From positions 1 through 55,733 of the forward strand of contig JODI01000056.1 in assembly GCA_000720805.1 (NCBI GenBank): a stretch of DNA of 55,733 bases. The letters are read 5' to 3'. Every line of letters begins with the position of its first letter. Position 1 is the stretch's first letter. Below the pieces are notes generated by a model. That model worked only from the letters and a program-made list of their open reading frames with translations, was not told where the DNA came from and did no database searches. Made by a program: the position numbers and the translations under genes. Shown piece by piece: positions 1 through 7,507 of the stretch. The stretch comes from Streptomyces violaceoruber (lineage in GTDB: Bacteria; Actinomycetota; Actinomycetes; Streptomycetales; Streptomycetaceae).

Positions 1-120
1 GCCCACCCCCACCGCGTGGCCCTCCACACGGTCCGCGACGCCCCCCACGCGGCCATGTGGAACGCCGACCCGAAGTCCTACGAAGAGGCCCTCCGCCGCT
101 TCCTCACCCCCCTCATGTGA
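1..120 (+). CDS. alpha/beta hydrolase, C-terminal fragment
   Basis: Only the last 39 residues are inside the window; the reading frame enters from the left edge and stops at 118-120. The tail reads like the end of an alpha/beta-hydrolase fold enzyme. A DAPHAAMW segment carries the likely catalytic histidine of the Ser-Asp-His triad, and it is followed by the usual C-terminal helix ending in RRFLTPL. The nucleophile elbow and the rest of the enzyme lie outside, so the substrate cannot be inferred. Family assignment rests on the His context and the C-terminal helix only. Confidence 0.6.
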   Translation, partial: AHPHRVALHTVRDAPHAAMWNADPKSYEEALRRFLTPLM

Positions 121-811
121 GCCCCGCCCCACGGTCGTCGCCACCCCGCCACCCCGGCGGGCACCTCATCCACACGCCCCTCTCAAGCCCGCATGCCCCT
201 CTCTGCGCCGCTGCCTCCTTCACCGTGGGCCTCGGTCGGATCCGCTGCCGCATGCTCCGCTCAGCGCCGCCGCCCCGTTCACCGTGCGCCCACGCCAAAC
301 CCGCTGCCCCACGCCCCTCTCGACGCCCCCTCGCCCCTTCCTGCCGCCTCGTCACCGGCCCCGCCGCCGTGCCACCCCCTCAACGTCGGTACCTCGCTCC
401 CGTCGCACCAGCATCCCCGGCCTCCGCTCATCCGCCCGCCGGGCGCCCCCGCCTCAGCCTCCCTCCGTTCCCCCCAACCCCCGCTCTCCAGCACGCCGTC
501 GCCGTCCCTCCCCACCCCGGTGTCCCAGGTTCCGTTTAACGCCGTACCAGTGGCCTGATCTCGGCTTCCGTCCTCCCGTGCGGGCCCGGCGTTGGCCATC
601 CCCGTCGCCCGGGGTGACATTCCGTTTGGGTTTTCGGACCGTCAACCGGAAGACTGCACGTGTGACGTCCCGTATCCCGCGCGACTCCAGGCTTCGACTC
701 GTCCGCCCGCGACCCCTGGCCGCCGCCCCCCGAGCTGTGAACCAGCGGCGCCCAAGCCGCCCGGCACCTCGCCCCCCGGAGGGCACACCGGCGCCGGCGG
801 AACTGGCCAGA
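121..811. other. C-rich low-complexity spacer, no convincing gene
   Basis: About 690 bases between the hydrolase tail and the first well-supported start at 812. The plus strand is strikingly cytosine-rich, with many CCCC runs and few G runs, most strongly around 180-540. Open frames exist on both strands because stops are rare, but their translations are Pro/Arg/Ser-rich composition artefacts without domains. The downstream part (about 600-810) is more ordinary and must hold the promoter of the next gene or an unrecognised N-terminal extension of it. I see no clear terminator or RNA gene. Confidence 0.5.
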
Positions 812-2074
812 ATGGCGCGCTCAGGTCTTGCCGGCGCCGCCCGTGTCGCCCGCTGGGCCGACGCCGCTCTGCGCCCCGGCCGGGACGGCGCGAGCCCCGA
901 CGGCAAGGGCACCCTCGCCGACGAGACCGCCGAACAGGCGGCCGCCGCTCTCGGGTTGACTCCAACTCAGGTGCGCGCCGACTGGGACACCGCCCGGCTC
1001 GCCGGACTCATCGAGGTGCACGGCGACAGCGCCCGCCCCGGCTGGCGGCTGCGCGCCTGGAACCGCGACGACAGTGCCGTACTGCGCGGCTGGGTCGCCC
1101 TCTTCGACGCCTGGTCGCTCGCCCGTCCGGAGCCCGCCGACCACGAGCCGGCCGCGGTCGCCGAGGTGGTCTCCGCCATGCCCCAGGTGCTCTCCTTCCT
1201 CCAGCTGTCCGCCGGACCCGTTCCCGTGGAGCAGCTCCTCGATCTCCTGGGGCAGCGCGTCACCGAGCTGCGTACGGAACGCTGTGAAATCCCCTTCGGC
1301 CCGCGGCCCGAGCCGGCCGAGCTCCCCGAACCGCAGACCGCCGACGCCTCCCTCGCCTCGCTCACCCCCCTCCTCGACTGGGCCCTGCGTGCCCTCGCCT
1401 CCGTCGGCGCGCTCACCTACGGGGACGGGCAGGCCACGCTCACCCCGCTCGGCAACTGGGCGGTCTGGGTCAAGCTGGAGCAGATCTGCGTCGCCGCCCA
1501 GAGCCCCGCAGGGAACATCGAGCAGCCGGCCGAGGACATGCTGCGCGGCTGCGCCCAGCTGCGCCCCAACGCGGCCCGCGCCGAGTACCGCGCCTGGCTC
1601 GCCGCCCGCCCCGTCGGCAACGCTGTCACCGAGCTCCTCGACGCCGCCCGTGGCGAGGACGCCCTGCTGCGCGGCCTCGCCTTCGAGGCGCTGCGCGTCG
1701 TCGGCGCCCCCGCCGAGCCCGACGTCCGCTCCGTGGCCGACGAACCCGCCCTGCGGCCGTACGCCCTGCTGTGGCTGGCCGAGCACGACGGGATCGACCC
1801 GGAGGACGCCCACGAGGTCCTGACCCGGGAAGAGGCCACCTGGCTGTGGGTCGACACCGCCGCCGCCGTCGCCGACCACGGCGAGGCCCCGATGCTGGTC
1901 CGGCATCTGGAGTCCGCGCTGCAGCCGACCGTCCCCGCGCTGCTCGACGAGGTGCGCGCCGTCGGCCACCCCCGCACCGTTCAGGTGCTGGTCGCGCTCG
2001 CCGCCGCGCACCCCGACCCGGCCCTGGCGAAGGCCGTGCGCCGCGCCGCCTTCCAGGTGCACACCGGGGGGTGA
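812..2074 (+). CDS. conserved hypothetical protein (winged-helix-like N terminus)
   Basis: A protein of about 420 residues if the ATG at 812 is used; the frame is open upstream to 284, but that extension is low-complexity Arg/Pro sequence, so 812 is the first plausible start. There is no strong ribosome binding site, so the start is uncertain. I do not recognise a catalytic family. The N terminus (residues 10-75, with LTPTQVRADWDTARLAGLIEV) resembles a small DNA-binding or winged-helix fold. The C-terminal half (ARPVGNAV... to the end) is Ala/Leu-rich and helical, like HEAT-type repeats. It could be a regulatory or scaffold protein of actinobacteria. No membrane segment is seen. Confidence 0.55.
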   Translation: MARSGLAGAARVARWADAALRPGRDGASPDGKGTLADETAEQAAAALGLTPTQVRADWDTARLAGLIEVHGDSARPGWRLRAWNRDDSAVLRGWVALFDAWSLARPEPADHEPAAVAEVVSAMPQVLSFLQLSAGPVPVEQLLDLLGQRVTELRTERCEIPFGPRPEPAELPEPQTADASLASLTPLLDWALRALASVGALTYGDGQATLTPLGNWAVWVKLEQICVAAQSPAGNIEQPAEDMLRGCAQLRPNAARAEYRAWLAARPVGNAVTELLDAARGEDALLRGLAFEALRVVGAPAEPDVRSVADEPALRPYALLWLAEHDGIDPEDAHEVLTREEATWLWVDTAAAVADHGEAPMLVRHLESALQPTVPALLDEVRAVGHPRTVQVLVALAAAHPDPALAKAVRRAAFQVHTGG

Positions 2075-2123
2075 GCCGAGAGTCGAGCCGCCCGGCCGTC
2101 AGCCCCCTGGCCCGGCGGCCCGG

Positions 2124-2546
2124 CTAGCCCGCTATCTCGGGGGCGTACGTGCCGAAGCTCCACACATTGCCCTCGAGGTCCCGGGCCATGTAGTCCCGTG
2201 AGCCGTAGTCCTGGTCCGTCGGGGGCATCAGGATCTCCGCGCCGTGCTCCACGGCACGCCGGTGGTGTGTGTCGACGTCGTCCACCACGACGTACACACC
2301 CGTGGTGCCCGCGTCCTTCATCGCATGGTCGAAGACGCCGCCGCGGCCCTTGGAGCCGACCATGATCGCGCCGTTGCCCTGCACGAGTTCGGCGTGCATC
2401 ACCACGTCGGCACCGTTCTCGTCGCTCTCGTACACCGACAGTTCCGTGAAGCCGAAGGCTTCGGTCAGCTGCCGGATCGCCGCCTTCGCGTCCCTGTAGA
2501 GCAGGGTCGGATAGATGCTCGGACGCCCACCGCTCGCATCTGTCAT
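2124..2546 (-). CDS. VOC family (glyoxalase/bleomycin-resistance fold) protein
   Basis: A 140-residue cytosolic protein with the paired beta-alpha-beta-beta-beta modules of the vicinal oxygen chelate superfamily: an N-terminal PTLLYRDAKAAIRQLTEAFGF module and a C-terminal segment ending in RDLEGNVWSFGTY. It is closest to the PhnB/YdeE-like branch whose members are often annotated only as glyoxalases; the substrate is unknown. The ATG at 2546 is chosen because AGGAAG lies 8 bases upstream, whereas the GTG three codons earlier overlaps that site. It stands alone, transcribed toward the gene ending at 2074. Confidence 0.8.
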   Translation of the reverse strand: MTDASGGRPSIYPTLLYRDAKAAIRQLTEAFGFTELSVYESDENGADVVMHAELVQGNGAIMVGSKGRGGVFDHAMKDAGTTGVYVVVDDVDTHHRRAVEHGAEILMPPTDQDYGSRDYMARDLEGNVWSFGTYAPEIAG

Positions 2547-2686
2547 GCGAATCACTTCCTTGTGATCGGCTGCCGGAACTTCCCTCTGCCGTCAGTCTCG
2601 CAGCGACCACTGACAACGGCCCGGGCACGGCGCCCGTACACCCCCGCACCCGAACTCCCGCACAAAAAGTGGTTGCACGGCCCCGT

Positions 2687-2692
2687 TAGACT
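2687..2692 (+). promoter_or_regulatory. -10 box (TAGACT) of the ABC-F transcript
   Basis: TAGACT matches the actinobacterial -10 pattern TANNNT, and its last T lies 7 bases before the A of ATG at 2699. Transcription would start at that ATG, making the leader ORF leaderless. No good -35 hexamer is visible at the expected distance. Confidence 0.5.
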
Positions 2693-2698
2693 GGCCCC

Positions 2699-2722
2699 AT
2701 GGCCATTCTCCTCGCGCATTAG
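2699..2722 (+). CDS. putative leader peptide MAILLAH
   Basis: A 7-codon ORF (ATG to TAG) lies 56 bases ahead of the ABC-F gene and is predicted to start exactly at the transcription start. Between it and the ABC-F start, GGCGGG at 2725-2730 can pair either with CCGCC at 2742-2746 or with CCCGCC at 2750-2755. A CTCC inside the leader codons could also pair weakly with the GGAG at 2768-2771. Short leader ORFs are known to control antibiotic-resistance ABC-F genes by ribosome stalling; that this one does so is inference. Confidence 0.4.
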   Translation: MAILLAH

Positions 2723-2778
2723 ACGGCGGGAACGTCCTCAGCCGCCCATCCCGCCCCCATCCGCTCTGGAGTCTGTCC

Positions 2779-4377
2779 GTGATCTCCGCCTCCGGTATCG
2801 AGTTGCGCGCCGGTGCGCGCGTCCTCATCGAGTCCGCCACCTTCCGTGTCGCCAAGGGTGACCGCATCGGCCTGGTCGGCCGCAACGGCGCCGGCAAGAC
2901 CACTCTCACGAAGTGCCTGGCCGGTGAGGGCGTCCCCGCCGGCGGCACCATCACCCGCTCCGGCGAGGTCGGCTATCTCCCGCAGGACCCCCGCACCGGT
3001 GACCTCGACGTCCTCGCCCGGGACCGCATCCTCTCCGCGCGCGGACTGGACGTACTGATCCGCAAGATGCGCGACAACGAACAGCGCATCGCCAACGGCT
3101 CGGGCGCCACCCGCGAGAAGGCGCTGCGGCAGTACGAGCGCCAGGAGACCGAGTTCCTCACCAAGGGCGGGTACTCCGCCGAGGCCGAGGCCGCCACCAT
3201 CGCCGCCGCGCTCAACCTGCCCGACCGGGTGCTCGGGCAGCCGCTGCACACCCTCTCCGGCGGTCAGCGCCGCCGTATCGAACTGGCCCGCATCCTGTTC
3301 TCCGACGCGGACACGCTGCTGCTCGACGAGCCCACGAACCACCTCGACGCCGACTCGATCGTCTGGCTGCGCGACTACCTCAAGACCTACCGCGGCGGCT
3401 TCATCGTGATCTCCCACGACGTCGACCTGGTCGAGACGGTCGTCAACAAGGTCTTCTACCTGGACGCCAACCGAGCCCAGATCGACGTCTACAACATGGG
3501 CTGGAAGCTCTACCAGCAGCAGCGCGAGGCCGACGAGAAGCGCCGCAAGCGGGAGCGGCAGAACGCCGAGAAGAAGGCCGCCGCGCTGCATTCGCAGGCC
3601 GACAAGATGCGCGCCAAGGCCACCAAGACGGTCGCCGCGCAGAACATGGCCCGGCGCGCGGACCGGCTGCTGGCCGGACTGGACGCGGTCCGCCAGTCCG
3701 ACAAGGTCGCCAAGCTCCGCTTCCCGGAGCCCGCGCCCTGCGGGAAGACCCCGCTGACGGCGGAGGGCCTGTCGAAGTCGTACGGCTCCCTGGAGATCTT
3801 CACCGACGTCGACCTGGCCATCGACAAGGGCTCCCGGGTCGTCATCCTCGGCCTGAACGGCGCCGGCAAAACCACCCTGCTGCGGCTGCTCGGCGGGGTC
3901 GAGAAGCCCGACACCGGCCAGGTCGTCGAGGGCCATGGCCTCAAGCTCGGCTACTACGCCCAGGAGCACGAGACCCTGGACCCCACGCGCACGGTCCTGG
4001 AGAACATGCGCTCCGCCAACCCCGACCTGGACCTGGTCGAGGTCCGCAAGACGCTCGGGTCGTTCCTGTTCTCCGGCGACGACGTCGACAAGCCGGCCGG
4101 AGTGCTCTCCGGCGGCGAGAAGACCCGGCTGGCGCTGGCGACCCTGGTGGTGTCCTCGGCGAACGTGCTGCTCCTGGACGAGCCGACGAACAACCTCGAC
4201 CCGGCCAGCCGCGAGGAGATCCTCGGCGCGCTGCGCACCTACAAGGGCGCGGTCGTCCTGGTCACCCACGACGAGGGCGCCGTCGAGGCGCTCCAGCCCG
4301 AGCGGATCATCCTGCTGCCCGACGGCGTCGAGGACCTGTGGGGCGCCGACTACGCGGACCTGGTGGCACTGGCCTGA
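2779..4377 (+). CDS. ABC-F family ATP-binding protein
   Basis: A 532-residue soluble protein with two tandem ABC ATPase domains and no membrane segments, the layout of the ABC-F translation-factor/ribosome-protection family. Domain 1 has Walker A GRNGAGKTTL near residue 34, signature LSGGQRRR and Walker B LLLDEPTNHLD. An Arg/Lys-rich linker (about 245-300, with EADEKRRKRERQ) is the expected P-site interaction motif. Domain 2 has Walker A GLNGAGKTTLL, signature LSGGEKTR and LLLDEPTNNLD. The GTG start is set by GGAG 7 bases upstream. It is probably ribosome-associated, either a housekeeping translation factor or an intrinsic macrolide/lincosamide/pleuromutilin-type protection protein; sequence alone does not decide. 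The upstream leader ORF hints at translation-dependent induction. Confidence 0.88.
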   Translation: MISASGIELRAGARVLIESATFRVAKGDRIGLVGRNGAGKTTLTKCLAGEGVPAGGTITRSGEVGYLPQDPRTGDLDVLARDRILSARGLDVLIRKMRDNEQRIANGSGATREKALRQYERQETEFLTKGGYSAEAEAATIAAALNLPDRVLGQPLHTLSGGQRRRIELARILFSDADTLLLDEPTNHLDADSIVWLRDYLKTYRGGFIVISHDVDLVETVVNKVFYLDANRAQIDVYNMGWKLYQQQREADEKRRKRERQNAEKKAAALHSQADKMRAKATKTVAAQNMARRADRLLAGLDAVRQSDKVAKLRFPEPAPCGKTPLTAEGLSKSYGSLEIFTDVDLAIDKGSRVVILGLNGAGKTTLLRLLGGVEKPDTGQVVEGHGLKLGYYAQEHETLDPTRTVLENMRSANPDLDLVEVRKTLGSFLFSGDDVDKPAGVLSGGEKTRLALATLVVSSANVLLLDEPTNNLDPASREEILGALRTYKGAVVLVTHDEGAVEALQPERIILLPDGVEDLWGADYADLVALA

Positions 4378-4402
4378 GCGGTCGAGGCGGTCAACGCCGC
4401 TT

Positions 4403-4470
4403 GATCGAAGGAGTGATCCACTGCGTATGGATCATTCGGCCTATCCGTGATCCACCATCTGTGTGAGATC
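4403..4470. promoter_or_regulatory. cluster of five GATC motifs upstream of gbn
   Basis: GATC occurs at 4403, 4415, 4430, 4449 and 4467, with a sixth at 4697. At this GC content fewer than one GATC would be expected in 68 bases. TGATCCA occurs twice directly (4414 and 4448) and once inverted (4429). The next gene encodes a Gbn-type protein, a family described as binding GATC-core sites, so this may be an autoregulatory or nucleation site. That is inference. Confidence 0.45.
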
Positions 4471-4503
4471 TCCTCGTACTGAGGTGTGTCCTACATCAAT
4501 TTC

Positions 4504-4538
4504 ACGGCCGAGCCCTCCATCGACGAGGGCTCGGCCGT
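4504..4538 (+). terminator. intrinsic hairpin, 14-bp perfect stem
   Basis: ACGGCCGAGCCCTC at 4504-4517 pairs perfectly with 4525-4538 around a 7-base loop. It lies 127 bases beyond the ABC-F stop and 200 bases before gbn. There is no T-tract, as is common for Streptomyces terminators. It may end the ABC-F transcript or a short transcript starting in the GATC cluster. Confidence 0.75.
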
Positions 4539-4739
4539 CGCACGTCCCTGACCTGGACCTTCGTGAAATTACCCGTTCGGCGGTACGAACGACGTCGCGT
4601 GGAATTACGGGTTCCGCTTGTGGGGACACGCTCCCGTCGTCAAAACCTTGTCTTACGGACCTTGCCGAATGGGTGGCCATGACGGCCCGGAGGGGTGATC
4701 ATGAGGAGACCAGAGCGCACTTCCCATGAGGAGGCACGG

Positions 4740-4961
4740 GTGGCCGAGACTCTGAAGAAGGGCAGCCGGGTAACCGGCGCCGCGCGCGACAAGCTCGCGG
4801 CAGACCTGAAGAAGAAGTACGACTCCGGTGCGAGCATTCGAGCACTGGCCGAGGAAACCGGCCGCTCGTATGGCTTCGTACACCGGATGCTCAGCGAATC
4901 GGGTGTCACGCTCCGTGGGCGTGGCGGGGCGACGCGGGGCAAGAAGGCCGCTTCGTCCTGA
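4740..4961 (+). CDS. gbn: Gbn-type GATC-binding nucleoid-associated HTH protein
   Basis: A 73-residue basic protein: a helix-turn-helix of the tetrahelical class (LADLKKKYDSGASIRALAEETGRSYGFVHRML, residues about 20-51) and a Lys/Arg/Gly-rich tail ending GKKAASS. Length and sequence match my memory of S. coelicolor Gbn (SCO1839), described as an abundant nucleoid protein that binds GATC-core sites and affects development and antibiotic timing. GTG at 4740 is chosen because GAGGAGG ends 5 bases upstream; an in-frame ATG at 4695 would add 15 residues but lacks this site. It is monocistronic, flanked by a terminator and the crotonase gene. GATC motifs cluster upstream. Confidence 0.85.
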   Translation: MAETLKKGSRVTGAARDKLAADLKKKYDSGASIRALAEETGRSYGFVHRMLSESGVTLRGRGGATRGKKAASS

Positions 4962-5078
4962 ACCCGGGCGGCCCATCGGCTTCGATGGTGGCCACCCGGT
5001 CGGTCGGTTGATCGGCCGGGTGGTTACTGTGCAGTCACTTAGCATCGCTCTGTTGACCGCACTCATCGGAGGCGCCCC

Positions 5079-5891
5079 ATGGCTTCGCCCGACCAGGACG
5101 TAGCTCCCGAAGCTCCCGCACTCGACAAGGACGGCGTACGGCTCACCGTCGACGACGCGATCGCCACGGTGACGCTGACCAACCCGGCCAAGCGCAACGC
5201 CCAACATCCCGCTCTGTGGCGGGCGTTGGCCGAAGCCGGGCGGCTCCTGCCGGGCTCCGTCCGAGTCGTGGTGCTGCGTGCCGAGGGCAAGTCCTTCTCC
5301 GCCGGACTCGACCGGCAGGCGTTCACCCCCGAGGGCTTCGACGGTGAACCGTCGTTCATCGACCTCGCCAGGGGCACCGACGCCGAGCTGGACGCTGCCA
5401 TCGCCGGGTACCAGGAGGGTTTCACCTGGTGGCGACGGAGTGACATCGTGTCCATCGCGGCGGTGCAGGGGCATGCCATCGGGGCGGGCTTCCAGCTCGC
5501 GCTCGCCTGTGACCTGCGCGTCGTCGCGAACGACGTGCAGTTCGCCATGCGCGAGACCAGCCTCGGACTCGTACCGGACCTCACCGGCACACATCCGCTG
5601 GTGGGACTCGTCGGATACGCCCGCGCCCTGGAGATCTGCGCGACCGGGCGGTTCGTACACGCCGAGGAGGCCGTGAGCACCGGCCTGGCGAATGTCGCGG
5701 TGCCCGCGGACCAGCTCGAGGGCGCGGTACGCGACCTCGCCGCGGCGCTCCTTGCCGCGCCCCGGGACGCGGTGATCGAGACCAAGGCGCTGCTGCGCGG
5801 CGCCCAGGACCGCGACTACGAGGCACAGCGCACCGCGGAACGCGCCGCACAGGCCCGACGCCTGCGGGACCTGGCGGGCGTCGGCGAGTAG
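5079..5891 (+). CDS. enoyl-CoA hydratase/isomerase (crotonase) family protein
   Basis: A 270-residue crotonase-fold enzyme acting on a CoA thioester. Oxyanion-hole elements are visible at SFSAGLDR (near residue 74) and GHAIGAGFQLALACD (near 133). Of the two catalytic glutamates of classical enoyl-CoA hydratase, the first is replaced by Gln (GAGFQ), while the second position keeps Glu in RETSLGLVPDLTG. An ordinary hydratase reaction is therefore doubtful; an isomerase or other crotonase reaction is more likely. The ATG start is supported by GGAGG 7 bases upstream. It is monocistronic between gbn and the Asp23 island. Substrate unknown. Confidence 0.85.
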   Translation: MASPDQDVAPEAPALDKDGVRLTVDDAIATVTLTNPAKRNAQHPALWRALAEAGRLLPGSVRVVVLRAEGKSFSAGLDRQAFTPEGFDGEPSFIDLARGTDAELDAAIAGYQEGFTWWRRSDIVSIAAVQGHAIGAGFQLALACDLRVVANDVQFAMRETSLGLVPDLTGTHPLVGLVGYARALEICATGRFVHAEEAVSTGLANVAVPADQLEGAVRDLAAALLAAPRDAVIETKALLRGAQDRDYEAQRTAERAAQARRLRDLAGVGE

Positions 5892-5966
5892 GTCCGCAAG
5901 GGACGCGGGCATCTCACCGGTTCCACCAGTCCCACCAGCCCTAGGAACCCACCGAGCTGACCGAAC

Positions 5967-6686
5967 TCACCGAACCGTGGTCACCAGCACCCCCACCGTC
6001 GGATGGTCCGGCAGCACCTGTTGCACCCGCACGCGGACCTCGCGGGCCACATCCAGTGCCCTGTGGTCCGCGCGCACGGCCAGTTCCAGGCGGACGTGAC
6101 GGCGGGGCAGGGCGGCGGCGCCCTGCTGCCGCCGTTCCTCGATGTGCACCGCCCCGCCCAGCACGCCGGTCAGATGAGCCACGCCCGGCACGGTCAGGGC
6201 CGCCGCGGCCGCCAGCTTCTCGTCGGGGTCCCGGCCGGGCTCGGCGGCGGACCGCTCAGACGGTCGTACGGGAAGGGCTTCCGGCTCCTCGTCGCCGTCC
6301 AGCAGGTCCGTCACCCGCACATCCACCTCCGTCACCACCAATCCGAGCCCTTCCGCCGCGGCCGCCAGCACCGCGCGCAGCCGCTCCGCCGTCGCAGGCA
6401 GTGGCTGGGCCGCCGTCGCCGCGCACTGAGCGGTCACCAGCAGCGGTCCGGGCGCCAGGGCGCTCGGTGGCGGTGGTACGGCGAAATCGTGCGCGTCCTC
6501 GGAATCGGCGTGCCCGATCCGCACCCGTCCCAGCCGTACGTCCCGCATGCCTTCGGCCGCCCGCCGCAGGACCGCGTCGGCCGCCTCCTCCGAGATCCAC
6601 GCACCGTCGCGCACTCCCCCCAGGGGCAGAAGTCGGCCCAGCCGCAGCTGCTCCCGTACCGTGCGCGTCCACCGTTCCGCCGTCAT
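5967..6686 (-). CDS. hypothetical protein of the Asp23 island (P10-like name in databases)
   Basis: A protein of about 239 residues, divergent from the Asp23 operon. Streptomyces annotations often call such proteins 'nucleopolyhedrovirus P10 family', a name without functional meaning. The N-terminal part (RLGRLLPLGGVRDGAWISEEAADAVLRRAAEGMRDVRLGRVRIG) and the C-terminal part (VPGVAHLTGVLGGAVHI... to VRVQQVLPDHP) resemble Asp23-type repeats: short beta strands with a helix that usually ends in an amphipathic Val/Arg pattern. No signal peptide or membrane span is seen. The start at 6686 is preferred over upstream ATG/TTG codons; GGAG is close to it (2 bases). A partner role for the envelope-stress proteins is inferred from context. 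Confidence 0.65.
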   Translation of the reverse strand: MTAERWTRTVREQLRLGRLLPLGGVRDGAWISEEAADAVLRRAAEGMRDVRLGRVRIGHADSEDAHDFAVPPPPSALAPGPLLVTAQCAATAAQPLPATAERLRAVLAAAAEGLGLVVTEVDVRVTDLLDGDEEPEALPVRPSERSAAEPGRDPDEKLAAAAALTVPGVAHLTGVLGGAVHIEERRQQGAAALPRRHVRLELAVRADHRALDVAREVRVRVQQVLPDHPTVGVLVTTVR

Positions 6687-6790
6687 TACTCCAGCCTGCC
6701 GCATAGCTGGCGCGGGATCCCGCAACCCCGCTTACGGTGGTCGAAGAGGAAAAAAGGAAAAAAGGGGACAAGCGGAAGGTACGTGCGGCG

Positions 6791-7276
6791 ATGAGCGACA
6801 TGACGGAGCCGAACCGGACGCAGAACGCCGAGGGTGAGTTCGAGCCGCCGGTCCAGACTCGCAAGAACATCAGGCGCGGTGGAGGGGCCCCGGCCACCAG
6901 GGGGCGCACGACCATTGCCGACGGGGTCGTGGAGAAGATCGCCGGGATGGCCGCCCGGGACGTCGTCGGGGTGGCCGCGATGGGCAGCGGGCTCAGCCGC
7001 ACCTTCGGAGCGGTCCGGGACCGGGTCCCGGGCGGCGCGAAGTCGGTGACGCGCGGGGTCAAGGTCGAGGTCGGCGAGGTGCAGACCGCGCTCGACCTGG
7101 AGATCGTCGTCGACTACGGCGTGGCGATCGCCGATGTGGCCCAGGCCGTGCGGGAGAACGTCATCGCGGCGGTGGAGCGGATGACCGCCCTCGAAGTCGT
7201 CGAGGTCAACATCGCGGTGAGCGATGTGCAGCTGCCCGAGGAAGAGGACGAGGAGCCGGAATCCCGGCTCCAGTGA
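6791..7276 (+). CDS. Asp23/Gls24 family envelope stress protein (first copy)
   Basis: A 161-residue protein. After a charged N terminus comes the Asp23/Gls24 core: TTIADGVVEKIAGMAARDVVGV, then VKVEVGEVQTALDLEIVVDYGVAIADVAQAVRENV and a strand EVVEVNIAVSDVQLP. Family members form soluble assemblies tethered below the membrane by AmaP-type anchors and respond to alkaline or envelope stress. The ATG at 6791 is preferred (GGAAGG 11 bases upstream); a GTG at 6737 would add a Lys/Glu-rich stretch encoded by an unusual purine-rich run at 6746-6768. First gene of a five-gene operon (7313, 7504, 7965 and 8636 follow). Confidence 0.85.
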   Translation: MSDMTEPNRTQNAEGEFEPPVQTRKNIRRGGGAPATRGRTTIADGVVEKIAGMAARDVVGVAAMGSGLSRTFGAVRDRVPGGAKSVTRGVKVEVGEVQTALDLEIVVDYGVAIADVAQAVRENVIAAVERMTALEVVEVNIAVSDVQLPEEEDEEPESRLQ

Positions 7277-7312
7277 CCCACCGGACCGACAACCGAACGG
7301 AGTGGAGTCACC

Positions 7313-7507
7313 ATGAGCATGGCCGTGGTCGGCCTGATCGCCGGCATGGCGCTGGGCTTCGCCGGGTACTTCGGCGGGTTTGGCGCCTTCGTGCTGGTCG
7401 CCGCCCTGGGCGCCATCGGTTTCGTCGTCGGCCGGTTCCTGGAGGGGGACCTGGAGCTCGGCGACCTGTTCCGTACCCGTGACGACCGACGTGACCGGCG
7501 GCGATGA
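7313..7507 (+). CDS. small membrane protein of the Asp23 operon (DUF2273-like)
   Basis: A 64-residue protein: a Gly/Ala-rich hydrophobic N-terminal two-thirds with one long or two short spans (VVGLIAGMALGFAGYFG and AFVLVAALGAIGFVVGRF), then an acidic stretch and a very basic tail (TRDDRRDRRR). Size and position match the DUF2273-type membrane proteins found beside Asp23 genes, probably a co-anchor or membrane partner. The start is supported by GGAG. Its stop overlaps the next start by 4 bases, so translation is coupled. Confidence 0.75.
   Translation: MSMAVVGLIAGMALGFAGYFGGFGAFVLVAALGAIGFVVGRFLEGDLELGDLFRTRDDRRDRRR

Noticed and set aside
284..811. N-terminal extension of the hypothetical gene at 812
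   Set aside because: The frame is open, but the translation is low-complexity Pro/Arg from C-rich DNA with no start context.
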